Origin: CANLBN01 sp050298695
Lineage (GTDB): Bacteria > Pseudomonadota > Gammaproteobacteria > Pseudomonadales > Cellvibrionaceae
Length of the DNA: 16,929 nt
Assembly: GCA_050298695.1 (NCBI GenBank)
Contig: JBNKUQ010000069.1
Location: forward strand, 1 to 16,929
Reading direction: 5' to 3'
Positions within the stretch are counted from its first letter, which is position 1. Each line of letters opens with the position of its first letter. The notes beneath the pieces were generated by a model, which was given only the letters and a program-made list of their open reading frames with translations, made no database searches and had not been told where the DNA came from. Below are positions 8,101 through 15,285 of this stretch, piece after piece. The translations under genes and the position numbers were made by a program.

Positions 8101-11100
8101 TTACTCAACATTAGTTAAAGATTTAGTCAGCAGTGGACATTTTCCCGATGCGGTATTGCATCTATGGCTGCTCACTCGTGAAGAAAGTTTTCGGCCTGGC
8201 TCTAGTTTTTTACACCGCAATCAAGAAAAAGGCTTTTACAGTTTATTTTTCTTTGCGCGCGCAATGGCAGAGGAAGGGCTTGTTGATCGCAAGCTTAATG
8301 TATTGGTGTATACCAATGGTATGCAACAAGTTGCTGATGAGGCTGTCCCTTATCCCGAAAAAGCAACGGTGCTTGGACCCAGTAAAATACTCCCAAGAGA
8401 ATTTCCTGGTATAGACTGCTGTTGTATCGATGTTGATCTGGCTCATATTGAGGAAGAGAGTGGTTTCTCATTGGCAAAATTAGCCAAGCGCGAAGAAAAA
8501 CAAGATAGCATTCCCGCCAAGCTTGTCGATTTGATGGTGAAAGAATTGTATGCCTCCGCTGAGAGTGGTGTTTACGCCTATCGCAATGGCGTGCGGTGGC
8601 AATTGCACTATGATTATCTTAATCTCACTCTTAATAGCAGTCTCAATGACAGTGAAACAAAGGACACTTCTTTACGTTTGCGAGAGCAAGGCGTTTATCT
8701 ACTGACAGGTGGTCTGGGAGGTATTGGCCACGTCATCGCGAGTGAGTTAGCGCAACAATATCAGGCTAAATTAATATTGATTAATCGCACACCCTTGCCG
8801 GCTCGCGATGAATGGAGTGCTTGGTTACAAAAACATGGCGTTGATGATGCCATCAGCCGCAATATTTCCAAAGTGAAAGCTTTGGAGTCACTGGGTGCGG
8901 ATGTCTTAGTCTTGAGTGGGGATGTGACCGATATCGATCGTATGCGCGAGATTGTGAGTGAGGCAGAAAATCATTTTGGTACGATTCATGGTGTTATTCA
9001 TGCGGCAGGTATGGTGAATGATGGCTTGATTCAAATGAAGTCTCAGTCTGATATTGAAAATATTTTCGCGCCTAAAGTCTATGGGACACTGGTATTAGAT
9101 GAATTATTTTCCAAAAATAATCAAAGAGAGTTAGATTTTTTTATTTTATTCTCGTCGACAAGTACAGTGATTGCACCCGTAGGGCAAATTGATTATGTTG
9201 CCGCGAATGCGTTTTTGAATGCCTTTGCTCATCAGCGTAATCGAGAACAAGCGGGCTACACTTGTGCGCTCAATTGGGGAGTTTGGAATGAAGTGGGTAT
9301 GGCGGCAGCGACGGCTAATGCGCAAGGTTATGGTCACAGCCCTGAGCGAAAAAACGGCCCGGAAAAAGAAAATATTCATAATGCCAATTACCCTCTCTTT
9401 GATAAATGTATAACTCGTTCAACCAATGGTAGCGATACTTTTCTATTAACCTTGTATTTATCCTGTCAATCGCAATGGTTGCTGGATGAACATAGAACAC
9501 TCAACGAACAAGCACTGTTGCCCGGCACGGCGTATATTGAATTGGCTCGCGCTGCATTAAATGAGATCGGTGAGACCGATGCTTTTGAACTGAAAGAGTT
9601 AATTTTCTTAAAAGCATTGTATGTACCTGATGATAAAACCACAACTGCACGCGTTAAGCTAAAGCAGACAACGGAAGGTTATCATTTTTACTTGCAGTCC
9701 GAAGTGCAGGATAAAAATGGTGATCAAGGTTGGCAAACACATGCCGAAGGGCGATTGCTATTAGGTGCTGTTGAACGCGAGTATGATGAACTCGATAATG
9801 TGCTTGCGCGTTTGTCCTTAGAAAAAAACGAAACCGTACTTCCCGCTCTTCGCACACGTCAAGAAGACCATTTACATTTTGGTCCGCGTTGGCAGGTATT
9901 GCGCGAGCAGCGCTACGGTGAGCAAGAAGCCATCGCCAACTTGTCCTTGGCCGATGAATACCTCGATGATCAAAACACCTTTGCCATACATCCCGCCTTG
10001 TTAGATATTGCCACTGGCTATGCCATGAGTTTAATTCGCGGTTATGACGGCGAGCGTTGTGAAGGAGAAAGTTGTGAAAGTGAAACGAAAGCAGCCAATC
10101 TTTGGGTGCCAGTATCCTATGGGAGTTTTTGCTTTTATAAACCACTCACTCAGCATGTTTATAGTTGGGTTCGTAATCACCGTGATAATAGTGTCGAACA
10201 AGATTTTGCGAGTTTTGATATCGTTATGTACGACCGTCGTGGCCAGGTGTTAGCCGCTGTTAACGAGTTAACGATTAAAAAACTCAGTGGTGTGATTGAT
10301 TTTTCCAAGGATAGTGAAAATATCGATGCTAATTCACTTGAGCGTGAAAATACGGATAAAACGAGTGAGTTTAGACAATTATCACCTGCGGAAATGGCTT
10401 TTCAGCATAATTTATCTCAAGGCATTTTACCGGCAGAAGGCAGCCATGCCTTATTCTCCGTGATTAACCAGGGGAAAGATGAAGAGATTATTGTTTCTTC
10501 CTTAGACCTGGAAGGCTTGATGAAAGAAGTGGATGCGAGCGCAGCATCCTTACATCAAGAAAAAACAGATACCAAATTTTCTCGACCCGACTTAGATAAT
10601 GACTATGTTGCTCCTCGCGACGATATTGAAAAAAATCTAGTGAGCTTCTGGGAAGATTTATTAGGTGTTAACCAAGTCGGTATTGAAGATAGCTTTTTTG
10701 ATTTGGGTGGTCACTCACTGATAGCGGTGCGCTTATTTTCAAAAATACAACAGGTTTACAATGTCGATTATCCAATCTCCATTTTATTTGAGGCGCCAAC
10801 CATTGCAGCTTGTGCTGATTTGATTCGTGAGTCTGTAGGCGAGTCAGTGGTTAGCTCCGATAAAGCTAACGAGGCATCGACTACCGACAAAAACCATAAA
10901 GCGCGTTATACCCACTTAGTGCCGATGCACAGTGCCAAGTCCAGTAAGGCAACCCCATTCTTTTTGGTGGCCGGTATGTTTGGCAATGTCTTGAACCTAA
11001 GGCACTTAGCACAGCTAATCGGTAGTGATCGCCCATTTTATGGTTTGCAGGCGCGCGGGCTTTATGGCGATTCCGAGCCTCATCAAACGTTTGAAGAAAT

Positions 11101-11737
11101 GGCTAAAGATTACATTGCTGAAATATTAACAGTGCAGTCTAGTGGTCCCTTTATTCTGGGTGGTTTTTCTGGTGGCGGGATTACAGCATTTGAAATTGCG
11201 AAACAATTAAAAGCCATGGGGCATGAAGTTGCTGAAGTTATTTTTCTTGATACCCCTCTGCCTTTCCATGAGCCATTGAGCTCCGTGGATCGCATGTCGA
11301 TTCACTGGCAGCAAATTAAAAAGAAAGGGGCGGGTTATTTTACCGAGTGGGCGAAAAATCGTTATCAGTGGGAGTTACAAAAGTTTCGCAAACGCTTCCA
11401 CGAAGCGGATGAAGGTAAAGAAGCTCATGACTTTCAGTCAGAACGTATGGAAATCGCATTTTATGAAGCCTTAAGTCGCTACGACCTTCAGGCTTTGGAT
11501 ATTCACGCCACCTTATTTAGGCCGCGTTTAGATGTGCATTATCAGCTATCGGGTGGGCGAGTCACCAACTCATACAGGCAGGTCATTTATACCGACAATG
11601 GTTGGCCACCTTATGTTAGTCAGCTTGAGGTTTATGAGGTGCCAGGCAATCATGACAGCATGGTATTGGAGCCCAATGTCAGAGTCTTGGCTGCAAAATT
11701 GCGACAATCCATTGAAAAGGCGGATACTAAAAAGTAG
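5141..11737 (+). CDS. Type I PKS module KS-AT-KR-DH-ACP-TE
   Basis: KS (about 10-435) has C183 in TACSTS, H319 in CHGTGT and H359 in SNIGH, all intact. AT (about 545-850) has S633 in GHSMGE and H732 in IAAHS; this motif is neither the standard malonyl HAFH nor the methylmalonyl YASH, so malonyl is only my preferred guess. A KR structural half (about 900-1100) precedes the catalytic half: TGGLGGIG (1189-1196), K1312, S1339, Y1352. The VND after HAAGM resembles the LDD mark of B-type KRs. DH follows the KR (about 1440-1710): H1451 in DEHR, P1461, D1622 in HPALLD. ACP S1859 lies in DLGGHS. TE (about 1940-2190) has S2010 in GFSGGG, D2037 and H2171. The start follows TAAGG by about 11 nt. One extension cycle, ketoreduction, dehydration and release are expected. 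The acidic N-terminus may dock with the basic tail of the preceding NRPS. Confidence 0.94.
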   Translation: MSEQEDFGGYGIAIVGMATRVPGASNPDEYWQNLRSGTESVQFYSDEELIERGVRHEQLKNPHYVKAGAPLDKMEYFDPDFFGFSPKEAGIIDPQHRQFYECCWEALERSGHVPSRFDGAIGVFAGCGMGAYFAQNLLTNPDLLDSVGLFLLRHTGNDKDFLSTRVSYCLDLTGPSINVQTACSTSSVATHLACQSLLSEECDMALAGGVTIEIPHGQGYRYKEGEILSPDGHCRPFDHRSKGTIFGSGTGVIVLRRLEDAIADGDHIHGVIIGSAVNNDGASKVGYLAPSVEGQAHAITEALEIADVDADSISYVECHGTGTPVGDPIELSALTLAFNQSSERKAYCGVGSVKSNIGHLDTAAGVAGIIKATLALENAEIPPSLNYEAPNPVIDFANSPFYVNATLKSWEQKDGEPRRAAVNSLGVGGTNAFVILEEAPKRAPASEHKRPSHLLTYSAKNRKSLDAYGERLAQHLQAHPELDLADVAYTLFNGREAFEHRRVLACSDREEAIALLQSKDQRRVFTHSADDDKPSMVFMFPGGGAQYADMAQGLYHSEATFKQIMDDGFTILKEKTGLDYQRFLFVEEQNLEDVNQSLQKPSVQLPLIFLVEYALAKQWISMGVEPDALIGHSMGENTAACLAGVFNFNDALGLVLLRGQLMDDVPEGGMLSVQLSAKELEPHLHDKLALAAINSPMLSVASGTKADLTALSEKLTALDIDNKPVRIDIAAHSWLLDGILQSFGDYLRSISLKKPELKFISNYTGTWITDEQATDPEYWVKHLRNTVRFADGIDTLLEKNCIFLEVGPGNTLGSLTRQNPAAPAQRVFSSLRHPQEQVEDLNYFLSVLGRLWAVGYEIDSEVIWPEERRYKVPLPSYAFQHNPYWIEAGRPSQQALETFSALEKISDKDQWFRKPVWIQQGVLPKPTEIKTWLVFNDNENHENSIGKLLIDKLRAQGHTVVSVTSGDAYYKVSNEEYCIASELGAESYSTLVKDLVSSGHFPDAVLHLWLLTREESFRPGSSFLHRNQEKGFYSLFFFARAMAEEGLVDRKLNVLVYTNGMQQVADEAVPYPEKATVLGPSKILPREFPGIDCCCIDVDLAHIEEESGFSLAKLAKREEKQDSIPAKLVDLMVKELYASAESGVYAYRNGVRWQLHYDYLNLTLNSSLNDSETKDTSLRLREQGVYLLTGGLGGIGHVIASELAQQYQAKLILINRTPLPARDEWSAWLQKHGVDDAISRNISKVKALESLGADVLVLSGDVTDIDRMREIVSEAENHFGTIHGVIHAAGMVNDGLIQMKSQSDIENIFAPKVYGTLVLDELFSKNNQRELDFFILFSSTSTVIAPVGQIDYVAANAFLNAFAHQRNREQAGYTCALNWGVWNEVGMAAATANAQGYGHSPERKNGPEKENIHNANYPLFDKCITRSTNGSDTFLLTLYLSCQSQWLLDEHRTLNEQALLPGTAYIELARAALNEIGETDAFELKELIFLKALYVPDDKTTTARVKLKQTTEGYHFYLQSEVQDKNGDQGWQTHAEGRLLLGAVEREYDELDNVLARLSLEKNETVLPALRTRQEDHLHFGPRWQVLREQRYGEQEAIANLSLADEYLDDQNTFAIHPALLDIATGYAMSLIRGYDGERCEGESCESETKAANLWVPVSYGSFCFYKPLTQHVYSWVRNHRDNSVEQDFASFDIVMYDRRGQVLAAVNELTIKKLSGVIDFSKDSENIDANSLERENTDKTSEFRQLSPAEMAFQHNLSQGILPAEGSHALFSVINQGKDEEIIVSSLDLEGLMKEVDASAASLHQEKTDTKFSRPDLDNDYVAPRDDIEKNLVSFWEDLLGVNQVGIEDSFFDLGGHSLIAVRLFSKIQQVYNVDYPISILFEAPTIAACADLIRESVGESVVSSDKANEASTTDKNHKARYTHLVPMHSAKSSKATPFFLVAGMFGNVLNLRHLAQLIGSDRPFYGLQARGLYGDSEPHQTFEEMAKDYIAEILTVQSSGPFILGGFSGGGITAFEIAKQLKAMGHEVAEVIFLDTPLPFHEPLSSVDRMSIHWQQIKKKGAGYFTEWAKNRYQWELQKFRKRFHEADEGKEAHDFQSERMEIAFYEALSRYDLQALDIHATLFRPRLDVHYQLSGGRVTNSYRQVIYTDNGWPPYVSQLEVYEVPGNHDSMVLEPNVRVLAAKLRQSIEKADTKK

Positions 11738-11738
11738 C

Positions 11739-11766
11739 CGTCATTCCCGCGAAGGCGGGTATGACG
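11739..11766 (+). repeat. REP-like hairpin directly after the PKS stop
   Basis: CGTCATTCCCGC, loop GAAG, then GCGGGTATGACG form a 12-bp stem with a single mismatch. It shares the GTCAT[T/A]CCC end sequence with the elements at 243-317 and 12822-12951. The bases just before it read GTAG (11734-11737), which includes the PKS TAG stop and matches the tetranucleotide that precedes REP hairpins recognised by RAYT enzymes. No T run follows, so it is more likely an mRNA 3'-end stabiliser or attenuator than an intrinsic terminator. Confidence 0.8.
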
Positions 11767-11829
11767 AGGTAGAATTAGCTTAGGCCTTTCCCTTTAATCT
11801 AATCCATTTATTAACTTAGGAACCTATTC

Positions 11830-12789
11830 GTGAAGTTTGCCGCTATTGTTTTGAATTATCGTACGCCGGATATGACTATCGATGCCGTTGATGCAACGAT
11901 TAAGGCCTTGCTTGATGTCGATTTTAGCTGGTCTATTACCGTTGTTGATAATGACTCGGGCGATGGTAGCGAAGAAAAACTAAGAGCAGCTTGCACTCAA
12001 AGGCAGCAAGCGCAAATGCCCGGTTGGGACAGCGTAGAGATATTGCAGTCGGGACACAATGGTGGTTTTGGTGCCGGTAATAATGTAGGTATTCGTCATG
12101 TCATGATGCGTTACGAAGATTTGGAATATATTTATATTCTTAATTCTGATGCCTTTCCTGAAAAAGATGCTTTACAGCATTTGGTTGATTTCTTAGATAA
12201 AAATACAAGCTATGGTGTGGTGGGCAGCTATATTTTTGGTGAGGATGGCGCTCCTCATATTAGTACCTTTCGTTTTCCAAACGTGCTTGGTGAGCTTGAG
12301 GGCGCTATAAAATTAGGTCCGATTACTCGCTTACTTAAAAAATACGTTGTTCCTATTATTTCCCACGATCAATCTAGAGATGTTGATTGGTTGGCAGGCG
12401 CCAGTATGCTAATGCGTGTCGATATGATCCATCAAGTGGGTTTGTTTGATGAAGCGTTCTTCCTTTATTTTGAAGAAACTGATTTATTACTGCGCGCACA
12501 ACAGCAAGGTTGGAAAACTCGTTATTTACTTGAAAGCAAAGTAAAGCATATTGGCTCAGTTTCTACCGGTATGAAAACTTGGGAACGTATACCAGGATAC
12601 TGGCTAGATTCGCGCCGTCACTATTTTATTAAACACCATGGCAGAGTTTATTTTTATGCGACAACACTGCTTAAAGTACTGGGGCATGAATTGTGGAGAT
12701 TACGCCGACTGTTAACGCATAAACCCGATACTGAACCTAAAAACTTTAGCTGTGATTTGTTACAACATTGTTTTCAAAAGAGAGATTAA
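11830..12789 (+). CDS. GT2 family glycosyltransferase (WbbL-like)
   Basis: The 319-aa product has a GT-A fold of family 2. The N-terminus, AAIVLNYRTPD followed by VVDNDSGDGS, is the nucleotide-sugar-binding strand. SGHNGGFGAGNNVGIR and the metal-binding region ILNSDAF follow. The acceptor and catalytic segment is WLAGASMLMR and LFDEAFFLYFEETDLLLRA, as in WbbL-like rhamnosyltransferases. There is no clear transmembrane segment, so it is probably cytosolic or peripheral. The start is GTG, chosen because AGGA lies 8 nt upstream and the conserved N-terminal strand begins right after it. It lies 92 bp after the PKS on the same strand with a REP hairpin between, so co-transcription is plausible. 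It may glycosylate the NRPS/PKS product, but it could equally act in surface polysaccharide synthesis. Donor and acceptor cannot be read from the sequence. Confidence 0.88.
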   Translation: MKFAAIVLNYRTPDMTIDAVDATIKALLDVDFSWSITVVDNDSGDGSEEKLRAACTQRQQAQMPGWDSVEILQSGHNGGFGAGNNVGIRHVMMRYEDLEYIYILNSDAFPEKDALQHLVDFLDKNTSYGVVGSYIFGEDGAPHISTFRFPNVLGELEGAIKLGPITRLLKKYVVPIISHDQSRDVDWLAGASMLMRVDMIHQVGLFDEAFFLYFEETDLLLRAQQQGWKTRYLLESKVKHIGSVSTGMKTWERIPGYWLDSRRHYFIKHHGRVYFYATTLLKVLGHELWRLRRLLTHKPDTEPKNFSCDLLQHCFQKRD

Positions 12790-12821
12790 TTCATTTGCTG
12801 CTGGGGCGCTAAAAAATACAA

Positions 12822-12951
12822 GCGTCATCCTCGCGATCTGCAACTGCTCCTGCGTTGGTCGAAGTATCCCACGTCCGTGTAGGGCAAGGCGGGGATCCAG
12901 GCTAAAGCATATACAATCACCCCTGGATTTCCGCTTTCGCGGGAATGACGC
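12822..12951 (-). repeat. REP/MITE-like element, long copy
   Basis: The terminal inverted repeats are GCGTCATCCTCGCGA (12822-12836) and TCGCGGGAATGACGC (12937-12951), matching at 13 of 15 positions. A second inner pair is ATCCAGG (12895-12901) and CCTGGAT (12922-12928). Read on the - strand, its second half (CGCCTTGCCCTACA, GGACGT, GGAGCA, ATCGCG, ATGACGC) aligns with the element at 243-317. It fills nearly the whole gap between the glycosyltransferase and the metal transporter, ending 21 nt before the latter's start codon. It may therefore sit in that gene's promoter or leader. Confidence 0.8.
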
Positions 12952-12972
12952 CGAGATCAATAAGTTAATGTT

Positions 12973-14082
12973 ATGAATGAACGCCAAAAAATTATTCGCA
13001 GAGTCACCTTTATTGGGGCTGTTTTAGATGGCCTGCTAGCGTTTGTAAAAATACTTGTGGGCTGGCTAGTGAAAAGTCCCGCGCTGATTGCCGACGGTTT
13101 GCATTCGTTGAGTGATCTATTAACGGATGTGGCAGTTGTATTGTTCTCTCACTGGGCGCAGCTAGCGCCGGATGAAGATCATCCCTATGGACATCACCGC
13201 TATGAAACGGTGGGCACCGTAATACTAGGGACTAGTTTAATTGTTATCGCTTCGTTTATTGCTTGGGATAGCTTGTTGTCTCTATTTCAAGGTGTGCATC
13301 TTCCTAAGGCAAGTTTTTGGGCGATTATTGTGGCGGTAATTTCTATTCTCTCTAAAGAATGGATATTTCGCTATACCTTAAAAGCCGCTAAAAAGGTTAA
13401 TTCGCGTTTAATGGAGGCCAATGCGTGGCATTCCCGTAGCGATGCTTTTTCTTCTATTGTCGTATTGGTTGGCGTGTTGGCGACTTGGTTTGGATATGCC
13501 TGGATTGAATTGTTAGCTGCAATTGGTGTGGCTATTTTAATTGGCAAGATGGGGGTGACATTAACTTGGAATGCCACTCAAGACCTAGTGGATAGAGGTG
13601 TAGATGCTAAACTCGCCAAGTCCATCGACGATACCATACGTGAAACCTCTGGTGTTGTTGATGTGCATATGCTGCGTAGTCGTATGATGGGTAACCACAT
13701 TTACCTCGATGTACACATTCAAGTTTTGCCACAAATTAGTGTGTCGGAAGGACATTATGTTGCCGAGTGTGTCATGCAAAAAGTGAATGATGAATATGAC
13801 CAGGTAAACGATATAACGGTACATGTCGATTATGAGGAAGATCTGGATGATCAAAGTGAGCTTATGGATATCCTGCCAGATAGAATACAGATCGAACAGC
13901 TCTTATCTGATAATCAAATTGAATTTGATCGTTTACAAATTCACTATCGTGGCCATAGTGTGATATTAGAATTATATTTTGAAACGCAGCTATATGAGTT
14001 AGATGCATTACATGAAAAATTAGATACTTTACGTCAACAACATAAATGGCTAAAAGACTATCAATTATTTTTTGCGCGTTGA
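12973..14082 (+). CDS. Cation diffusion facilitator (CDF) metal/proton antiporter with long C-terminus
   Basis: The 369-aa inner-membrane protein belongs to the CDF family, which exports divalent metals against protons. Several hydrophobic helices occupy about residues 12-180. The transport-site residues appear as H44xxxD48 in helix 2 (ADGLHSLSD) and H153xxxD157 in helix 5 (WHSRSD). This is an HD-HD arrangement, usually linked with zinc-preferring members, unlike the DD-HD of E. coli FieF/YiiP. DEDHPYGHHRYE lies in the loop before helix 3. A cytosolic metal-binding-type domain follows (MMGNHIYLDVHIQVLP). The last 80 or so residues extend beyond the roughly 300-aa length of FieF and are not recognised. 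No strong ribosome site precedes the ATG, and a REP/MITE element lies immediately upstream. The 3' end overlaps the convergent DUF3530 gene by 22 bp. Confidence 0.9.
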   Translation: MNERQKIIRRVTFIGAVLDGLLAFVKILVGWLVKSPALIADGLHSLSDLLTDVAVVLFSHWAQLAPDEDHPYGHHRYETVGTVILGTSLIVIASFIAWDSLLSLFQGVHLPKASFWAIIVAVISILSKEWIFRYTLKAAKKVNSRLMEANAWHSRSDAFSSIVVLVGVLATWFGYAWIELLAAIGVAILIGKMGVTLTWNATQDLVDRGVDAKLAKSIDDTIRETSGVVDVHMLRSRMMGNHIYLDVHIQVLPQISVSEGHYVAECVMQKVNDEYDQVNDITVHVDYEEDLDDQSELMDILPDRIQIEQLLSDNQIEFDRLQIHYRGHSVILELYFETQLYELDALHEKLDTLRQQHKWLKDYQLFFAR

Positions 14083-15242
14083 TATTTAGAACGATTAATT
14101 TCAATGCCTGCAACTTTCTTTTCTAAAAAACCACGGATGCGACGAGATAGCTTATTTTGGTCCCAATGTGTTTCAGAATTTAGAGAAGAAATGGCCACTT
14201 GTTCGTAGGTTTCCACTCTTTTTTGCTTGGCTAATATCTTCCTCATCTTTGCATCGCTTTCATTGCTATAGCCATCTTTCAAATAAATATCTAAGACAGG
14301 AATAGAGGGGTCATTAAACCACTCGGTATAGGGTTCCTCGGTATCAGATAATTGATTGGTGGCATTAATCATAATTAATGCATGTACCGGCTTTTTAAAT
14401 TTAGCCTTGAGTGTTGGATTATCAATTTTAGGCGTAATTTGATTGATAAAGCGATGCGCGCGAATGGCCCCAGACCCGCTGCCAACCATAATAATATTAA
14501 ATAAGCCTTTATCATGTAAAAAAGCAATGGCCGCTTCAAGCCGTTTTTCGACAACTTCTTCCGGTGATAGTGTATTTCCAACAGCAGGCGCTACGTTTTC
14601 CTCCTTTTTTTTAGATTCCGGTGTTGGAGGCTCTTTTATATCCGCTTCCTTTTTTGTTGCCTCTGTACTTTCAGTTTTATCTCCCTCTTGTTCTTCTTTG
14701 GTTTCCTCTTCCGTTTCCATTTTAATGACAGGCTTTGTTTTCACAGGAAAACTACGTTTAGGAGTTGGCTCTTTTTTGGGGGGAGGGATGCTAATCGCCA
14801 AAGTAGACCAGCCATGATCAGGTAGGCTATCGTGTAGGGGTTGATGAATTTTGGGCCAGGCGGGATGCTCGCCTTCTGCATGAATAATTAACAGCGCCCC
14901 TTTTGATTCTGCCGAGCGCTTTTGTTGCCAAAAACTAAGGAAACGGCCCTGATCTGTTTCTAGCCATAGCTGTGCTTCTTCGGGAAAATATTGCGCTAAC
15001 ACCTCCATTTCATTACTTTCATTGGCGGGTGATCGAGGGCGAGGTAGATCGCCTCGTAAACGATGAGGTTTTTGGGGAACTGATTCTCCATCCGCTTTAC
15101 TGTCGTCGGAATTGTCTTGAGCCCCATCTTTTGCGGCATTATCTTCAGGCTTATTTTCTTGTGACCATAGCAAGCTTGGGGCACAGACTAGTAATAGACT
15201 GATTAGCAATATATGAAAGCTTTTTTTGATACTTATACTCAT
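14061..15242 (-). CDS. DUF3530 family exported protein (alpha/beta-hydrolase-like)
   Basis: The 393-aa protein has a signal peptide (about 1-28: two lysines, a leucine-rich core, then SLLWSQ), so it is probably periplasmic. Residues 29-78 are a charged, disordered-looking segment. The DUF3530 core follows: ALLIIHAEGEHPAWPKIHQP and LPDHGWSTLAISIP (about 115-153), resuming at EKRLEAAIAFL (about 230 on). The segment between, about 154-225, is extremely rich in Lys, Glu, Thr and Pro and looks like an extended linker. The nucleophile-elbow position reads VGSGSGA (about 253-259), which does not give GxSxG with a central serine, so catalysis is uncertain. Function is unknown for the family. The ATG sits inside a hairpin (15234-15255), and no clear Shine-Dalgarno is visible. 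It lies 40 bp downstream of the LysE-family gene on the same strand. Confidence 0.8.
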   Translation of the reverse strand: MSISIKKSFHILLISLLLVCAPSLLWSQENKPEDNAAKDGAQDNSDDSKADGESVPQKPHRLRGDLPRPRSPANESNEMEVLAQYFPEEAQLWLETDQGRFLSFWQQKRSAESKGALLIIHAEGEHPAWPKIHQPLHDSLPDHGWSTLAISIPPPKKEPTPKRSFPVKTKPVIKMETEEETKEEQEGDKTESTEATKKEADIKEPPTPESKKKEENVAPAVGNTLSPEEVVEKRLEAAIAFLHDKGLFNIIMVGSGSGAIRAHRFINQITPKIDNPTLKAKFKKPVHALIMINATNQLSDTEEPYTEWFNDPSIPVLDIYLKDGYSNESDAKMRKILAKQKRVETYEQVAISSLNSETHWDQNKLSRRIRGFLEKKVAGIEINRSKYQRAKNN

Positions 15243-15255
15243 ACAAAAGAGTATA
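15234..15255 (-). promoter_or_regulatory. Hairpin over the DUF3530 start codon; possible -10 box
   Basis: TATACTC and GAGTATA form a perfect 7-bp inverted repeat with an 8-nt loop, covering the ATG at 15242-15240. On the - strand the upstream arm reads TATACT, a reasonable -10 hexamer. If it is one, the transcript would be nearly leaderless; if transcription starts further up, the hairpin could mask the start codon. No matching -35 hexamer is evident. Confidence 0.3.
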
Positions 15256-15267
15256 GGCAGAAATCAC

Positions 15268-15285
15268 TGATTATCTAGATAATCA
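15268..15285. promoter_or_regulatory. 18-bp perfect palindrome between LysE-like and DUF3530 genes
   Basis: TGATTATCTAGATAATCA is its own reverse complement. It includes the stop codon of the LysE-like gene and ends 26 bp before the DUF3530 start, with no T run in either direction. An operator for a dimeric regulator fits better than a terminator, but no regulator gene is present in the window. Confidence 0.4.

Noticed and set aside
9654..10145. 163-codon open frame on the - strand within the PKS dehydratase region
   Set aside because: Antisense to conserved DH sequence; composition (many His and Arg) is typical of the shadow of a real gene.
5141..11737. Trans-AT PKS
   Set aside because: A complete AT domain with S633 and H732 is present in the module.
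11532..11783. 83-codon open frame across the PKS end and the REP hairpin
   Set aside because: It mostly overlaps the conserved TE domain in another frame and ends by translating the repeat; no ribosome site.
12752..12987. Open frames on both strands across the GT/CDF gap
   Set aside because: They translate the REP/MITE palindrome (FRFRGND-like and SFPRKRKS-like strings are usual repeat artefacts) and resemble nothing else.
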